The notes beneath the pieces are model-generated. The model had not been told where the DNA came from and ran no database searches. It worked only from the letters and a program-made list of their open reading frames with translations. Shown piece after piece: positions 46,301 to 53,115 of a stretch of DNA of 64,000 nt; position 1 is the first letter of the stretch, and every line of letters begins with the position of its first letter. The stretch is from positions 620,001 through 684,000 of the forward strand of contig JACEFZ010028134.1 of the NCBI GenBank assembly GCA_014155875.1, in the 5' to 3' direction. Both the position numbers and the translations under genes were made by a program. This DNA is from Cepaea nemoralis. Lineage: Eukaryota; Mollusca; Gastropoda; Stylommatophora; Helicidae.

Positions 46301-49300
46301 AAGTCTTTTCCTATGTTAGCTGCTTTAAGCCACCTATTTAGTACACTCTGAACATTTGAGACATAATCAATAAAAGTCTCTCTAGGTTTAGGTTTTAAAT
46401 TTGAGAACTGAATCTGATACCCAGGGGCATCAAGTAAAAAATGTTGCATTATCCTATCATGGATGTATTGGTAGTCAGATCTAAGCTCAATTGGTATAGA
46501 TTCTATCACTTTAAGGGGCTCACCACTCAAATTTTTCATATAAATCATCGCCCACATCTCTATTGGAACTTGGTGATATTTAAATTGGTACTCGACATTT
46601 TCTGTCCAGGCTGCTATGGAATCTTCTTTACAATATGGTTTGATAATGTTTTTGTATTTATAGACCTTGTCTTCTTCTTGTTGACTTTTTAGTTTAGTGG
46701 CAGAGATCCCTGCGTGTGAGTCTACATCCATACCTTTCATCTTTAACTGTGTCTCTGATTCTACTTGAATTTGTCTTTCCTTGACTCTTGCCATTTTATC
46801 TATCTTAATTCTTTCTTTTGGTCCAATTGCTTTTGTTTTAATTCCATATCCTGCTGTAACTGTTTCAGTCTAATTTCTCCCTCTTTTATCAGATCTGCTA
46901 GAGTAGCCATGATGTTAGGTAATTAGCTAGCGTTGACCTACACTGAACTATTTAATCGCTTATTTTTCTTTGATGTGTTCTGTTTCTTATTATCTGAGCA
47001 CTACCAGTTGTACTCTTTGTTTATACCCTGAAAAATTTGTCCTGCAAAATAGATCACAAAAATATGCTAATGCATCACAAGCTGAAAAAGAGATGCACTA
47101 TTAATCACATTGCATGCCAAAATATTAGGTATACTCAACTTAATGTTCCCGAGAATCAGGGAACGGAACTCCGTTGACACAGATCACCTTGTTTGGTACT
47201 TTGGGATGGAGGCACGTTTCGTAACCAGGACACTTTATTTGGTACACCGGTATACGTACTCAGCTGTTGTTCGCCCTCTGATATGCAGGGCCACAGTACT
47301 TACTACTACTGCACGATATGATTTACCCGACAACTAAGGACAATGACTTTGACCATGACAGACTCACGAACAACTAGAATATGTATTAATTAAATTTAAT
47401 GTCAATGTCCTGTCTTCGTTCTAACACTATTTGTCTTTTGTTACTAACCTAGTTAATTTCTGTAAGTGTTGTGCAGCCAAGTCTCATCTGCTTGGCCAAA
47501 AATAGTTCCATTGTGACGGTAAACAAAGAGAAAGTAGGACCAAAAATATGAATAACTGTTTTTAACTAAATAAAAATAACATCATAATGTTTAAATAAAT
47601 AAATATATTCATTTAATAACTCGAATAAACAAATAATAAATAATATAAAGCACAGATTCAGGCGAGCAGCCGCTTGGCGATTTTGTAAACACTCGATTGC
47701 TGTATGCTAATGACCTAGGACAACTGTTTGTCAATCATTCTACGTCAGAGGCGCAGCGCTATTTTTAGTTTTCAAAAATCGATATTGTCGGCTGGCTGTG
47801 TATCGCTCCGCCATGAATCATGTTTGGTGCTTATTTATAAATAAATTGGTAAATACATAAATAAATATGAGAAAATAAGAATATTACTACTTACAGCTTT
47901 GAAGAATACATGATTTCACTAAATAAACGTTTCATAAGCACAATTAAACAATCTATTACGTCACGATAGGCACATTTTCTAGCCCGCAAATTGTTCTCGT
48001 CTGCACAGATTACCGTCACTGACACAAATTAGATCCTAGACCAGAGCCGTGGCTGAGTGGATTAGCTTGAACTTTCGTTCAAACACCACTTCTGACACCA
48101 CAATTATCCTTGCTTGTCAACAACTCAACTGACAGGCACTATCGGATACTTCTCCCACACCAAACAAGAAAGCTTGCAAGTCGTGTGCGAGGAAAACAAA
48201 TGGTACATTTTATTGCCGTTGGCTCGCTACAAGCAGGTAACAGTCGCTAGTAAACACACAACATAAAGCCACAGAAATTATCTATCACTAGTTGCTAATG
48301 CCTATGCTAACTCTCTATCTATTTAGTTAAACACAAAACCCCTATCGCTACTCTAACGAGGTGCACACTACAAGTCCTGTCCTCCCGTCTGACGTTCTTT
48401 CATCCCCTCGTCACACACCACGCGGGTCGACCTTGACCTTGGCGCGTGTTGCCTCACATGGCACGCTGATCGCAGACGTGGTATGTTGAGTGGATACTCA
48501 ACTTCTCCGTGGCTACCACGAGGCGTGATGCTATCGTGATTAGAGTGCTAACTCTCTGAACAACGCCTGCGTGTCTCATGAGGGAATGGATAACCATCTC
48601 CCATTACCTCATCTCCCCTGCCCTTACCTCGGGCACCGTATCACCTCCTGGCCTCTTCAAGATTGACTGCTCTTCCTGGCGGAGGGGATGCGGTCGAGTC
48701 TTCGACACGGACGCTATGCCCGGTAAAGGGTTAAATATTGAACGTATTAATGTCTGTTGTGTGTTCCTGTATACATGCATGTGTGTGTGCATGCACCAAA
48801 TGCATCATCCTTGAAAAAAAGGCTAAATTACTTGATTAAAATCCCTTGAAAAGTGTTGATTAATTTTCTTCGACCCCTGACATTTGAACTATTGAGGTTA
48901 GGTTGGTAATGTTTCCTTCATGTGTTTTAGGTAATGAAGGTATTCATTATCAGCCGACTCTAAACCAGTGTCTAAAGGGAATGAGCACTGAATAAACATA
49001 CCATGTTATCCACTTCTTTTATTTAGTTATTTCAGCCGTACTTTACCATGGCCTGAACTTTGTCATGTCACTGCCTTGTTTTTCAGGTTTATCAAGTGCA
49101 GAATCCATTGTTCTCTCCCATGGTTTGAGCGATCATTTAGTGACAGTGAAAACAGAAGTTAGGGATCACCCAATGAGTGAGTCACAGGGTATCTCTCTCT
49201 CACATACGTTGTTGTCATCAGATGGTGAGTTTCTACATGTTTATACATTGTCCCTTTATTTCTCAACATAATTTCCACCAACATTGATGCACTTATCCAA

Positions 49301-52300
49301 TCGTTTTATCAGTCCTCCCAAACCGGTTGCATAGAACTGCATGCTCTGTTTTCTAAACCACGTTTTCAATTCGCATTCAACTCCGTGTCATTCGCGAAAT
49401 GTCTCCCGCCAAGGTGGGTTTTCAGTTTACCAAAAAGGTGGAAATCGCTAGGGGCTAAGTCGGGGCTGTAAGGTGGATGTTCCAGAACTTCTCACTTTAG
49501 TTGGTTAATTTTCTCCTGAGTTAATTGAGCTGTATGTGGTCTGGCATTGTCATGAAGAAGCAACACTCCTCTAGTCAGCAGTCATGGACGTTTTCTTCGA
49601 ATTGCATCATGAAGCATCGATAGAACTTCACAGTATGATTCAGAATTTACATTGTCACCTTTCTTCTTGAAATTGGTTAAAATCACTCCTTGACAATCCC
49701 AGAGTACTGTCAGCATAACCTTCCCGGCTGATGGCGTAACCTTGAATTTTTTGGACACGAGGCGAAGAAGGATGTTTCCATTGCATCGAAGCAAGCTTTG
49801 ATTCGGGTTAGTAGTCAGCATAAATAGGAAGCATTTCCTTATGAATTTTCTTTGCAGGCTGTCCTTTTGCCCACAAAAACCGCACAACAGCACGTTGCTC
49901 TTTGGTTGTACACTCCGTAAGTACAGTCGCCAGTTTGTTTATGCGCCTGCGCATGAGACACCTAGTGCCATCTGACGAACAGGAATATAAAGTTCGATGT
50001 TGCTGTCACCTAATGACACCTGTAGAAAACGCCAACTACATTTACCTGCCATCCCACAGAACCTGTGACGGTTAACCCGGTCAACAAATGCCCGCAGAAG
50101 TCGGATGTGTCGGCCTAACGGCGCAAGAATGCAGCTCTGCTGTAAACAGGCACAACGCAGTCACATCCGAAAAAAATAAACTCCGGATGAACACAGAAGA
50201 AGAAGACGATCCCACAGAACTGTGTGACTTACTTATTGACTCACCCTCATATTTTTAAACAGCAGATGGTTGTGTTTTCTTTTTCTCTGTTTCTCTGATG
50301 TTTTCATGTATTCTTGGAGAGCGTTTGGGTTGTGTCTAGTTACAGCAAATGTGTGATATCTGTGCCCTGTGACCAACATTTCCAACTTCTTCCTGGTATT
50401 TGCTGACCAAGTTAATCTTCCTTGATGGTTTCAGGACTTTCCACTCTCTGAGTGTGATGTATCATCTGCACCTGCTCTATCTACAGAAGGAGATTGTGGT
50501 ATGAAGTTATAGGATTTCAGATATACTAGATCATGGTACAATGATGCGTCTAATGAGTCAACCTAAATAAGACTTGTCATTTGACATCATGTATGGCAAT
50601 AGCAGGCGTGATTACATACAAGGACAACATAGGCACATACATAATCAGTTAGTTAGTTAGTTAGTCGTGGTTCCAACTTCACAGCAATGGGTCGTCCCCA
50701 TTATGCTCCGTTCCTGTGCCAGTGAATATCACACAAAATGCCTCCCACTGCCCAATGTGAAAAGTGGAAAAGACAGGAGTCTCGACAAACGACAGCCCGC
50801 ACAGATACACTGTGCATAATGCCGCTGCCGGAATGTCAACACAATAGTCCCCCACGAAACATTCTGATGGAATCGGCAGTCATTTTCCCATCTGGATGTT
50901 TCCTAAATGTTCACCCACACAGTACACGAAAATACAGTTCATCGTCGATGGCAGTGGCAGTCAACCAGAAGCCCAGCAGCCACGCATTTCTCCATAAGGC
51001 AAAAACCGGTCAACTCTGGGACATAGCCAGCTGCCATCGCTCCGAACATGCAGTCACGTTCCAAAAAACCTTGGGCAGATTCAGAAGCATTTCACACGAA
51101 ACTCACAGCTCACAGTGTCGCGCCACGCACTCACTCAGTAGCATAATCAGTGTGCTAGGGAAACAATCAGCTTCCATAAACTCTGCTGAGAGAGACACCA
51201 CATATGGGTAAATCCTGAGCCAGTGACTTTTGATCACCAGTATTACCTTAGCAAATAATAACACACTAATCTTCCATGCATGTTGTAGGAGGTGACTAAG
51301 GAACATGGTTTGAAACTGGTTGGATTCAGTGCCAGTTTCAGTGTCTGCAACTTCCATGTCCAGATTGCGTGGTTGAACATATTGAATGCTGTTTTGAACA
51401 ACGTGGACAGCACCACAAAACAACCACATCAATAATGTTGGAAAACTGTCTATCGTGCTAGTGCTAGCAGTTTAGTTTAGTTTAGTTTAGGCGATGGATC
51501 AATATCACGGCACACGGGTGCAACCCGTAAGTGCTCCGTTCTACTCCTAACTCAAATCTGAGTCTGGAGAAACTCAGCTCAGTGCACGAACTCCGTAGCA
51601 CCGGCGAGGATCCTGAAATACTTTGGGTAAATTTTTAACTCCAAATTTTGCCCGGGCAGCGCCGTTAGGCTACTCTTTTTCGATTTCCAACTGCCAGGGG
51701 ATTTTTTACGTGTGCAACAATACACACGGTCATCAGATCTCACTACCCAGAGACCAGGGGAAATTTTATTACTAGAAGTCCACGAGAAAAAAAACCCGGC
51801 ATTACCGGGGCTTGAACCCGGGACCTCCAGCACTCGAGGCGGACACCATACCTCGAGACCTCGCAGTGCTAGCACTGCTAGTGCTAGGAGTGTGGCAAGA
51901 ATGCTTCTGTCTGAAGCCACATTGGCATACTGGACAGATGATGTTTTCCCATTTTCCTATCCTGAATGGCACACTAAGGGCATATAGATAGCATTATGCT
52001 GACCCCAAAGCCAAGGGCATATAGCCAATATTATTCTGAATGCCTTTACTTTCCCAGAACTTTGGTATCAATTCTGTGAAGCTCGCTCGAATGACACCAG
52101 CTTTGTTCTGATCAAAACAGTCCTACACTGAGTATTGAACTCCAGACTAATGTGTTGATAGAAAGTGCACTAATCACTGCACAGACACATTCCATTGTCA
52201 TCTACTGAACATCTAGATCTCTGCTGTTTTGGTATTGATTCATGCTTTGAAATTATTTGTATTTAGAATTTACTCAGGAAAAAGGTAATGGAAATAATTT

Positions 52301-53115
52301 ACTAACATGTTTCTTTGTATATTCTAATAGGATTCCATGATGCAGTGTTACATGGAAAGCCTGATGACTTTGTGGTCTTGTCCGAGGCCCCGATTTATGA
52401 CCATGATGACAATCCAGCAGACATTGTATATACTACAGATATACTTGACCACGAGGAGGTCACTCACGTCGACTATGTCAGTTCTCATGTGGATTATTCT
52501 GGGGAGTCAGCTCATTCAAATTACTCCAGTCACAGGGAGTTAACTAACGGCGATGATTTCACACATCCAGAGTTCTCTCACCCTGACAGCTACATCACTC
52601 ACGGAGGTGATATTACTGTGGCTGAGTATGTGGCCACAGATTGTGTACAGCAGGACAGCAGCTTCACAGATGCCAAATCTTTGCCGCACTCGTATTTGGA
52701 TTCAGACAGGGATATAGTACAGACAGAATTCATTGATGTTGAGGAGATAACAGCTCGGCATTCAAGTAATCCTTCTGGTTCAGACTCATCCTGCATTGAC
52801 AATCCCACCATGGATTGCAGTCAGACAAGAGCATTGTTAACAAACCATATGCGGAATCACTACCCAGGGAAGCTTGATCACAGCTTCACTTTAGGAAAAG
52901 CCACTTTCATAGGCCACCCTTCTTGTCATCTAGACCCGTCATTTATGATGGATTCCACTGCATCAGATAGTCGTCGCTCATTGGTTGTTGTTGAAGTCAC
53001 AGGCCACTCATCCCATATCATACATACAGATTCGGTTGGTAGGAATATGCGTATGGACCCCTTGATGGAGTGTGATGAGGAACCTGACAGACATCAATTT
53101 TTACCTGTTTCTTAA
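25199..53115 (+). CDS. ZNF410: ZNF410-type five-finger C2H2 transcription factor (9 coding exons)
   Basis: Coding exons: 25199-25357, 28775-28915, 30622-30829, 31849-32029, 32889-33070, 34960-35049, 36639-36920, 49087-49224, 52331-53115. All have GT-AG sites and matching phases and sum to 2166 nt (721 residues plus stop). Five consecutive C2H2 fingers are present: CSYEGCGRKFAW, CPEDSCGKTFFT, CLHQDCGKTFTT, CDHDNCNRRFTE and CKICGKKFTQSG. Linker and finger text such as FTTAGNLKNH, SSLRKH and FTQSGSR is diagnostic of ZNF410. Vertebrate ZNF410 is a nuclear activator whose fingers bind clustered sites near CHD4, a NuRD remodeller. The same role here is inference. The long acidic, Ser/His/Asp-rich C-terminus (last exon) is unlike a finger region and may be a transactivation domain. 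The protein is longer than vertebrate forms (about 480 residues, from memory). The finger exons are very secure and the first two exons less so. Confidence 0.93.
25450..26130 (+). mobile_element. SINE-C plus copy, split by a LINE-2 insertion
   Basis: SINE-C sequence 25450-25593 (GGCGAAGGGGTTATGAATGC, CGTTCAGAAAGTAATGGCAA) resumes at 26061-26130 (ATGGCAAACTACTGAACGTA). Confidence 0.87.
25594..26060 (-). mobile_element. LINE-2 3' fragment, 467 bp, 10-bp TSD
   Basis: Flanked by exact ATGGCAAACT at 25584-25593 and 26061-26070, both from the host SINE-C. The minus-strand frame MWFLRRMLQIPWTARVTNND, KRQTAFFGHVMRREALGNIV, GKIEGKRGRSKEMMLDRLRR matches 11291-11693. The ATG-repeat tail is at the left end and the element is 5'-truncated at 26060. 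Confidence 0.93.
26305..27808. repeat. 45/46-bp minisatellite, about 32 copies, in ZNF410 intron 1
   Basis: Unit ATTCAGCACAGCACATGCAG ACTGGTGGGGAATAGACCAC GTCATC. Two length/sequence variants (CTGGGGGGAATAGACCTC, 45 bp; CTGGTGGGGAATAGACCAC or CTGCTGGGG, 46 bp) occur in blocks. Confidence 0.97.
28299..28640. repeat. 82-bp tandem repeat, 4 copies plus a stub
   Basis: Units start at 28299, 28381, 28463 and 28545 (TGTAAAAATGTTCAGTCTAC...). They are nearly identical, just upstream of ZNF410 exon 2. Confidence 0.96.
28775..28915 (+). CDS. ZNF410: ZNF410 exon 2
   Basis: Acceptor TTCTGAAG|GAACAT, donor GAG|GTAATT, phase 0 at both ends, 47 residues (EHDASLTLPQLNLTNTPSKD...). No domain. Supported by phase agreement with its neighbours only. 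Confidence 0.7.
28920..29235 (+). mobile_element. LINE-3 3' fragment
   Basis: The plus-strand peptide HDKADMVRALCDHVYSAEEQ, then GSGRHSGLLGKARQT matches the tail coded at 19150-19400 (HDKADVVTALWEHVYTSEEQ). Ends in TTCTTGACTCAACTC. It abuts the exon 2 donor. Confidence 0.8.
29350..30105 (+). mobile_element. LINE ORF2 C-terminal fragment with a terminal C2H2 motif
   Basis: A 245-residue open frame runs ACEAWTVYQRHARKLNHFHT, LLMKNQIRWAGHLTRMPDHR, KRFKDTLK and a C-terminal CPHCQRTFRAKIGLISHLRT-H finger. This is the standard tail of one group of RT-endonuclease LINEs. A one-base loss near 29477-29480 separates this frame from the upstream one that reads KLKLYKAVVLP, so the copy is dead. It lies in ZNF410 intron 2. 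Confidence 0.85.
30106..30621. other. ZNF410 intron 2 remainder
   Basis: AT-rich, no feature seen apart from the exon 3 polypyrimidine tract. Confidence 0.4.
30622..30829 (+). CDS. ZNF410: ZNF410 exon 3
   Basis: Acceptor CCCTTTCAG|AATTTA, donor A|GTAAGT, phase 0 to 1. Encodes HALATANLVASTQRDIAKQL, which resembles the helix that precedes the fingers in vertebrate ZNF410, then a Lys/Gln-rich linker. Confidence 0.85.
31275..31400 (+). mobile_element. Short LINE RT fragment
   Basis: The peptide RLKNNKATGADGIAAEFIKA is the conserved start of the RT domain. About 125 bp only, in ZNF410 intron 3. Confidence 0.75.
31849..32029 (+). CDS. ZNF410: ZNF410 exon 4 (finger 1)
   Basis: Acceptor TTTTTCAG, donor AC|GTAAGA, phase 1 to 2. 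Encodes a basic linker and finger 1 (C-x4-C-x12-H-x3-H type: CSYEGCGRKFAWLNHLKYHE). Confidence 0.93.
32130..32530. mobile_element. Element R, strongly diverged copy
   Basis: TTGTTGTGCCTGTTTATATT, GGGCAGACCATGGACATTCC and CTGGGCTCACCCAAGGAATT align with 14140-14480. A short (AT)n follows at 32535-32552. Confidence 0.7.
32889..33070 (+). CDS. ZNF410: ZNF410 exon 5 (fingers 2 and 3)
   Basis: Acceptor TCTATTACAG, donor G|GTAAAT, phase 2 to 1. Fingers CPEDSCGKTFFTAQRLSVHQ and CLHQDCGKTFTTAGNLKNHE are joined by a canonical THTGEKPF linker. Confidence 0.97.
33180..33725 (-). mobile_element. LINE-2 fragment
   Basis: Minus-strand peptide IKKTETMIISKKKITPKYDI, then VDKFKYLGRITTSDGR, then IKSRISQAKAAYQNIRSILC, then decayed tail. 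Same family as 6712-7412. Lies in ZNF410 intron 5. Confidence 0.82.
34310..34560 (+). mobile_element. LINE ORF2 C-terminal fragment
   Basis: TEGNWFINNMSGKLKSFGHI, then GRRGRGGLTQQRTRHENA. Same tail family as 4900-5190. It runs into a minisatellite. Confidence 0.7.
34547..34746. repeat. 50-bp minisatellite, 4 copies, in LINE coding sequence
   Basis: Unit GAGAATGCATGAGGCAGGGG TGGACTAACGCAGCGGAGGA CACTGGGCAT at 34547, 34597, 34647 and 34697. Confidence 0.95.
34960..35049 (+). CDS. ZNF410: ZNF410 exon 6 (finger 4)
   Basis: 90-nt exon coding exactly one finger (CDHDNCNRRFTEQSSLRKHK). Both splice junctions split the Gly codon of the TGEQP/SGDKP linkers (phase 1). Confidence 0.96.
35361..35499 (+). 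mobile_element. SINE-D copy with (GAA)n tail
   Basis: Runs from AACCCGGGAAGGCTAACCCG to GGATGAACGCAGAAGAAGAA. Flanked by TTTGGCC (35354-35360 and 35500-35506). Confidence 0.82.
36016..36200 (+). mobile_element. Short LINE RT fragment
   Basis: Plus-strand YADNEQDLQHLVDVVVALNE, LELSCEKTQSMIVTRKKETP: the segment from the (degenerate) YxDD box to the thumb. Confidence 0.78.
36639..36920 (+). CDS. ZNF410: ZNF410 exon 7 (finger 5 and acidic linker)
   Basis: Finger 5 is the C-x2-C type (CKICGKKFTQSGSRRQHLIR), followed by an acidic Glu/Asp-rich segment. Donor A|GTGAGT, phase 1. A 12.2-kb intron follows. Confidence 0.95.
36979..38550. mobile_element. Element R, two consecutive long copies and tail repeats
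   Basis: One copy covers 36979-37470 and the second about 37505-37960 (GGCACATCCGACTTCTGCGG; GGGAAGGCAGGGGCAGACCC; CTGGGCTCACCCATGGAATC). Tandem tail units (CGTAATGGATTCGCTAG; CTTTTTCCACCTTTAGTAA) extend to about 38160. Diverged sequence up to 38550 includes CCTAGCCTTTGACTGTCCCC, shared with 18787. Confidence 0.72.
38551..39000. mobile_element. Element R, third copy
   Basis: GTTCATCCGGAGAGTTTTTT to GCTCTGGTACTGGGATCTGG is joined at about 38875 to CTTGACCTGTCCGACAAGGG, the segment also at 18979. Confidence 0.75.
39001..40246. other. ZNF410 intron 7, unassigned, with triplet-rich patch
   Basis: TACAAAATGTGATGGCGTT at about 39160 belongs to a dispersed motif also near 32706 and 54376. 39890-40100 is rich in CTA/TAC triplets. 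No coding evidence. Confidence 0.45.
40611..40697 (-). pseudogene. Remnant of piggyBac transposase N-terminus
   Basis: 28 codons beginning MDFDDSSSHSRDFAGFNLSD and continuing IEGHEVDY before TAA. An acidic, Ser-rich start with a GFxxxDIE core is usual in piggyBac transposases. No downstream DDBD catalytic region is present in the element. Confidence 0.55.
40901..41492 (-). repeat. 3' LTR, 592 bp
   Basis: Differs from the other LTR by two substitutions (near the inner end) and one 1-bp indel. Confidence 0.97.
41493..41508 (-). other. Polypurine tract
   Basis: Minus strand AGGAGGGGTGGGTGTG immediately before the 3' LTR, the expected primer for plus-strand DNA synthesis. Confidence 0.8.
41509..43800 (-). 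other. LTR element 3' region, no coding seen
   Basis: AT-rich, many stops in all frames. It may be a long 3' untranslated segment or a decayed/replaced pol region. Confidence 0.5.
43800..44450 (-). pseudogene. RT C-terminal and RNase H remnants of the LTR element
   Basis: On the minus strand in order: LTVKPSKVELGLKEIHFLGH (about 44285-44336), the end of a Ty3-type RT just after the missing catalytic YxDD; TTKKQVRSLLGLVKYSE (about 44150-44215), the RT-RNase H connection; and a decayed YVSRKITPAESRDS (about 43865-43945), RNase H. Stops and frameshifts separate them. They lie downstream of the integrase remnants, unlike ordinary Ty3/Gypsy elements. Confidence 0.82.
44644..46794 (-). pseudogene. 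gag-protease-integrase(N-terminal) open frame of the LTR element
   Basis: 716-codon minus-strand frame. Residues 50-230 are a Ty3-type gag (AWTENVEYQFKYHQVPIEMW). Knuckles lie at 254-267 (CTYC...H...C) and 297-310 (classical CX2CX4HX4C). The aspartic protease is at 400-480 with DSG at 414-416 and a LILG flap-side motif. The integrase zinc finger is at 604-648 (HESPLAGH ... CNVC). The frame then skips the DDE catalytic core and meets a GPF/Y module (about 44658-44678) in the wrong frame, so it ends by frameshift. An upstream 36-codon frame starting at 46910 (MATLADLIKEGEIRLKQLQQ), probably the true gag start, is out of register. Confidence 0.88.
48045..48100 (-). promoter_or_regulatory. Primer-binding site with extended tRNA-Leu-like sequence
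   Basis: The plus strand ends CACCACTTCTGACACCA, the 3' end of a tRNA-Leu-type molecule including CCA, so the element's sense strand carries the complementary PBS. Upstream on the plus strand are a B-box-like CGTTCAAACACC and an A-box-like GTGGCTGAGTGGATTAGC. It lies 14 bp from the LTR edge. Confidence 0.7.
48115..48707 (-). repeat. 5' LTR, 593 bp
   Basis: Near-identical to 40901-41492. Lies upstream of gag in the element's orientation. Confidence 0.97.
49087..49224 (+). CDS. ZNF410: ZNF410 exon 8
   Basis: Acceptor CTTGTTTTTCAG, donor G|GTGAGT, phase 1 to 1. Encodes VKTEVRD, a sumoylation-like VKxE context, in a Ser-rich segment. Confidence 0.85.
49240..49990 (-). mobile_element. Mariner-family DNA transposon, C-terminal transposase remnant
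   Basis: The minus strand encodes GKVMLTVLWDCQGVILTNFK and SYCEVLSMLHDAIRRKRP (first catalytic D in VLWD), then after a stop VLLLHDNARPHTAQ (second D) and HPPYSPDLAPSDFHLFGKLK (third D, DD34D arrangement). The N-terminal DNA-binding half is absent and stops are present. The 3' end lies within tens of bases of the ZNF410 exon 8 donor (49225). A possible TIR pair (GTTTCTACA at about 49230; TGTAGAAAAC at about 50021) is weak. Confidence 0.88.
50063..50208 (+). mobile_element. SINE-D, 146 bp, 12-bp TSD
   Basis: Exact ATCCCACAGAAC at 50051-50062 and 50209-50220. Core GGTTAACCCGGTCAACAAAT to CCGGATGAACACAGAAGAAG. Confidence 0.93.
50290..50480. mobile_element. Element R, diverged fragment
   Basis: CCAACTTCTTCCTGGTATTTGCTGACC and TTAATCTTCCTTGATGGTTT align with element R with many substitutions. 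Confidence 0.6.
50650..51141 (-). mobile_element. Element E, 492 bp, 10-bp TSD
   Basis: Exact CATAATCAGT at 50640-50649 and 51142-51151. The (TTAG)n on the plus strand at the left end is the tail (CTAA on the minus strand). Matches 19829-20370. Confidence 0.9.
51470..51864 (-). mobile_element. SINE-A (tRNA-derived), complete with TSD
   Basis: Minus-strand head GGTCTCGAGGTATGGTGTCC then B box CCGGGTTCAAGCCCCGG. The TTTAG-repeat tail is at 51471-51485. Exact AGTGCTAGCA at 51460-51469 and 51865-51874. Confidence 0.9.
51875..52330. other. ZNF410 intron 8 remainder
   Basis: No feature beyond the exon 9 acceptor region. Confidence 0.4.
52331..53115 (+). CDS. ZNF410: ZNF410 exon 9 (C-terminal region and stop)
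   Basis: Acceptor TATATTCTAATAG. 261 codons including TAA. Asp/His/Ser/Tyr-rich low-complexity protein (repeated THVDYVSSHVDYSG-like text) without fingers. One isolated RALLTNHMRNHYPG resembles a finger helix but lacks the cysteine half. The 3' UTR and poly(A) site were not resolved; AATAAA occurs at 53963 and 54106 but in repeat-like sequence. Confidence 0.9.

Larger units (their letters stand above)
40901..48707 (-). mobile_element. Ty3/Gypsy-type LTR retrotransposon with Gmr1-like domain order, internally deleted
   Basis: LTRs are 40901-41492 (3') and 48115-48707 (5'), each TGTCAA...GACA. The 5-bp target duplication CGGAC is at 40896-40900 and 48708-48712. The polypurine tract AGGAGGGGTGGGTGTG (minus strand, plus 41493-41508) adjoins the 3' LTR. 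A PBS complementary to a tRNA-Leu-like 3' end lies at about 48081-48100. On the minus strand: gag with two zinc knuckles, protease DSG, the integrase H2C2 zinc finger, a GPF/Y-like integrase end, then RT and RNase H remnants. IN core and RT palm are missing. The copy cannot move on its own. Confidence 0.93.
40247..48734 (-). mobile_element. piggyBac-like non-autonomous element, about 676 bp, split by an LTR retrotransposon
   Basis: TTAA target duplications lie at 40247-40250 and 48731-48734. Terminal inverted repeats CCCTTTATAGGGCA (40251-40264) and TGCCCGGTAAAGGG (48717-48730) pair at 12 of 14 positions. Subtracting the 7807-bp LTR element and one 5-bp TSD leaves 676 bp. Near the right end a minus-strand ATG starts a short acidic peptide like a piggyBac transposase N-terminus, indicating internal deletion of an autonomous parent. 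Confidence 0.85.

Noticed and set aside
48045..48100. Independent tRNA-Leu gene
   Set aside because: It is too short (about 56 bp) for a tRNA and sits exactly where the LTR element's PBS must be.
49582..49893. Functional mariner transposase gene
   Set aside because: It is only the C-terminal half, with in-frame stops between the catalytic motifs and the N-terminal DNA-binding region absent.
51780..51864. tRNA gene on the minus strand
   Set aside because: The B box is good, but the sequence continues into a 395-bp element with tail and TSD and recurs at 1443-1856, so it is a SINE head.
52840..52880. A sixth zinc finger in the last ZNF410 exon (RALLTNHMRNH)
   Set aside because: It has finger-helix-like text but no paired cysteines upstream, so it is not a C2H2 finger.
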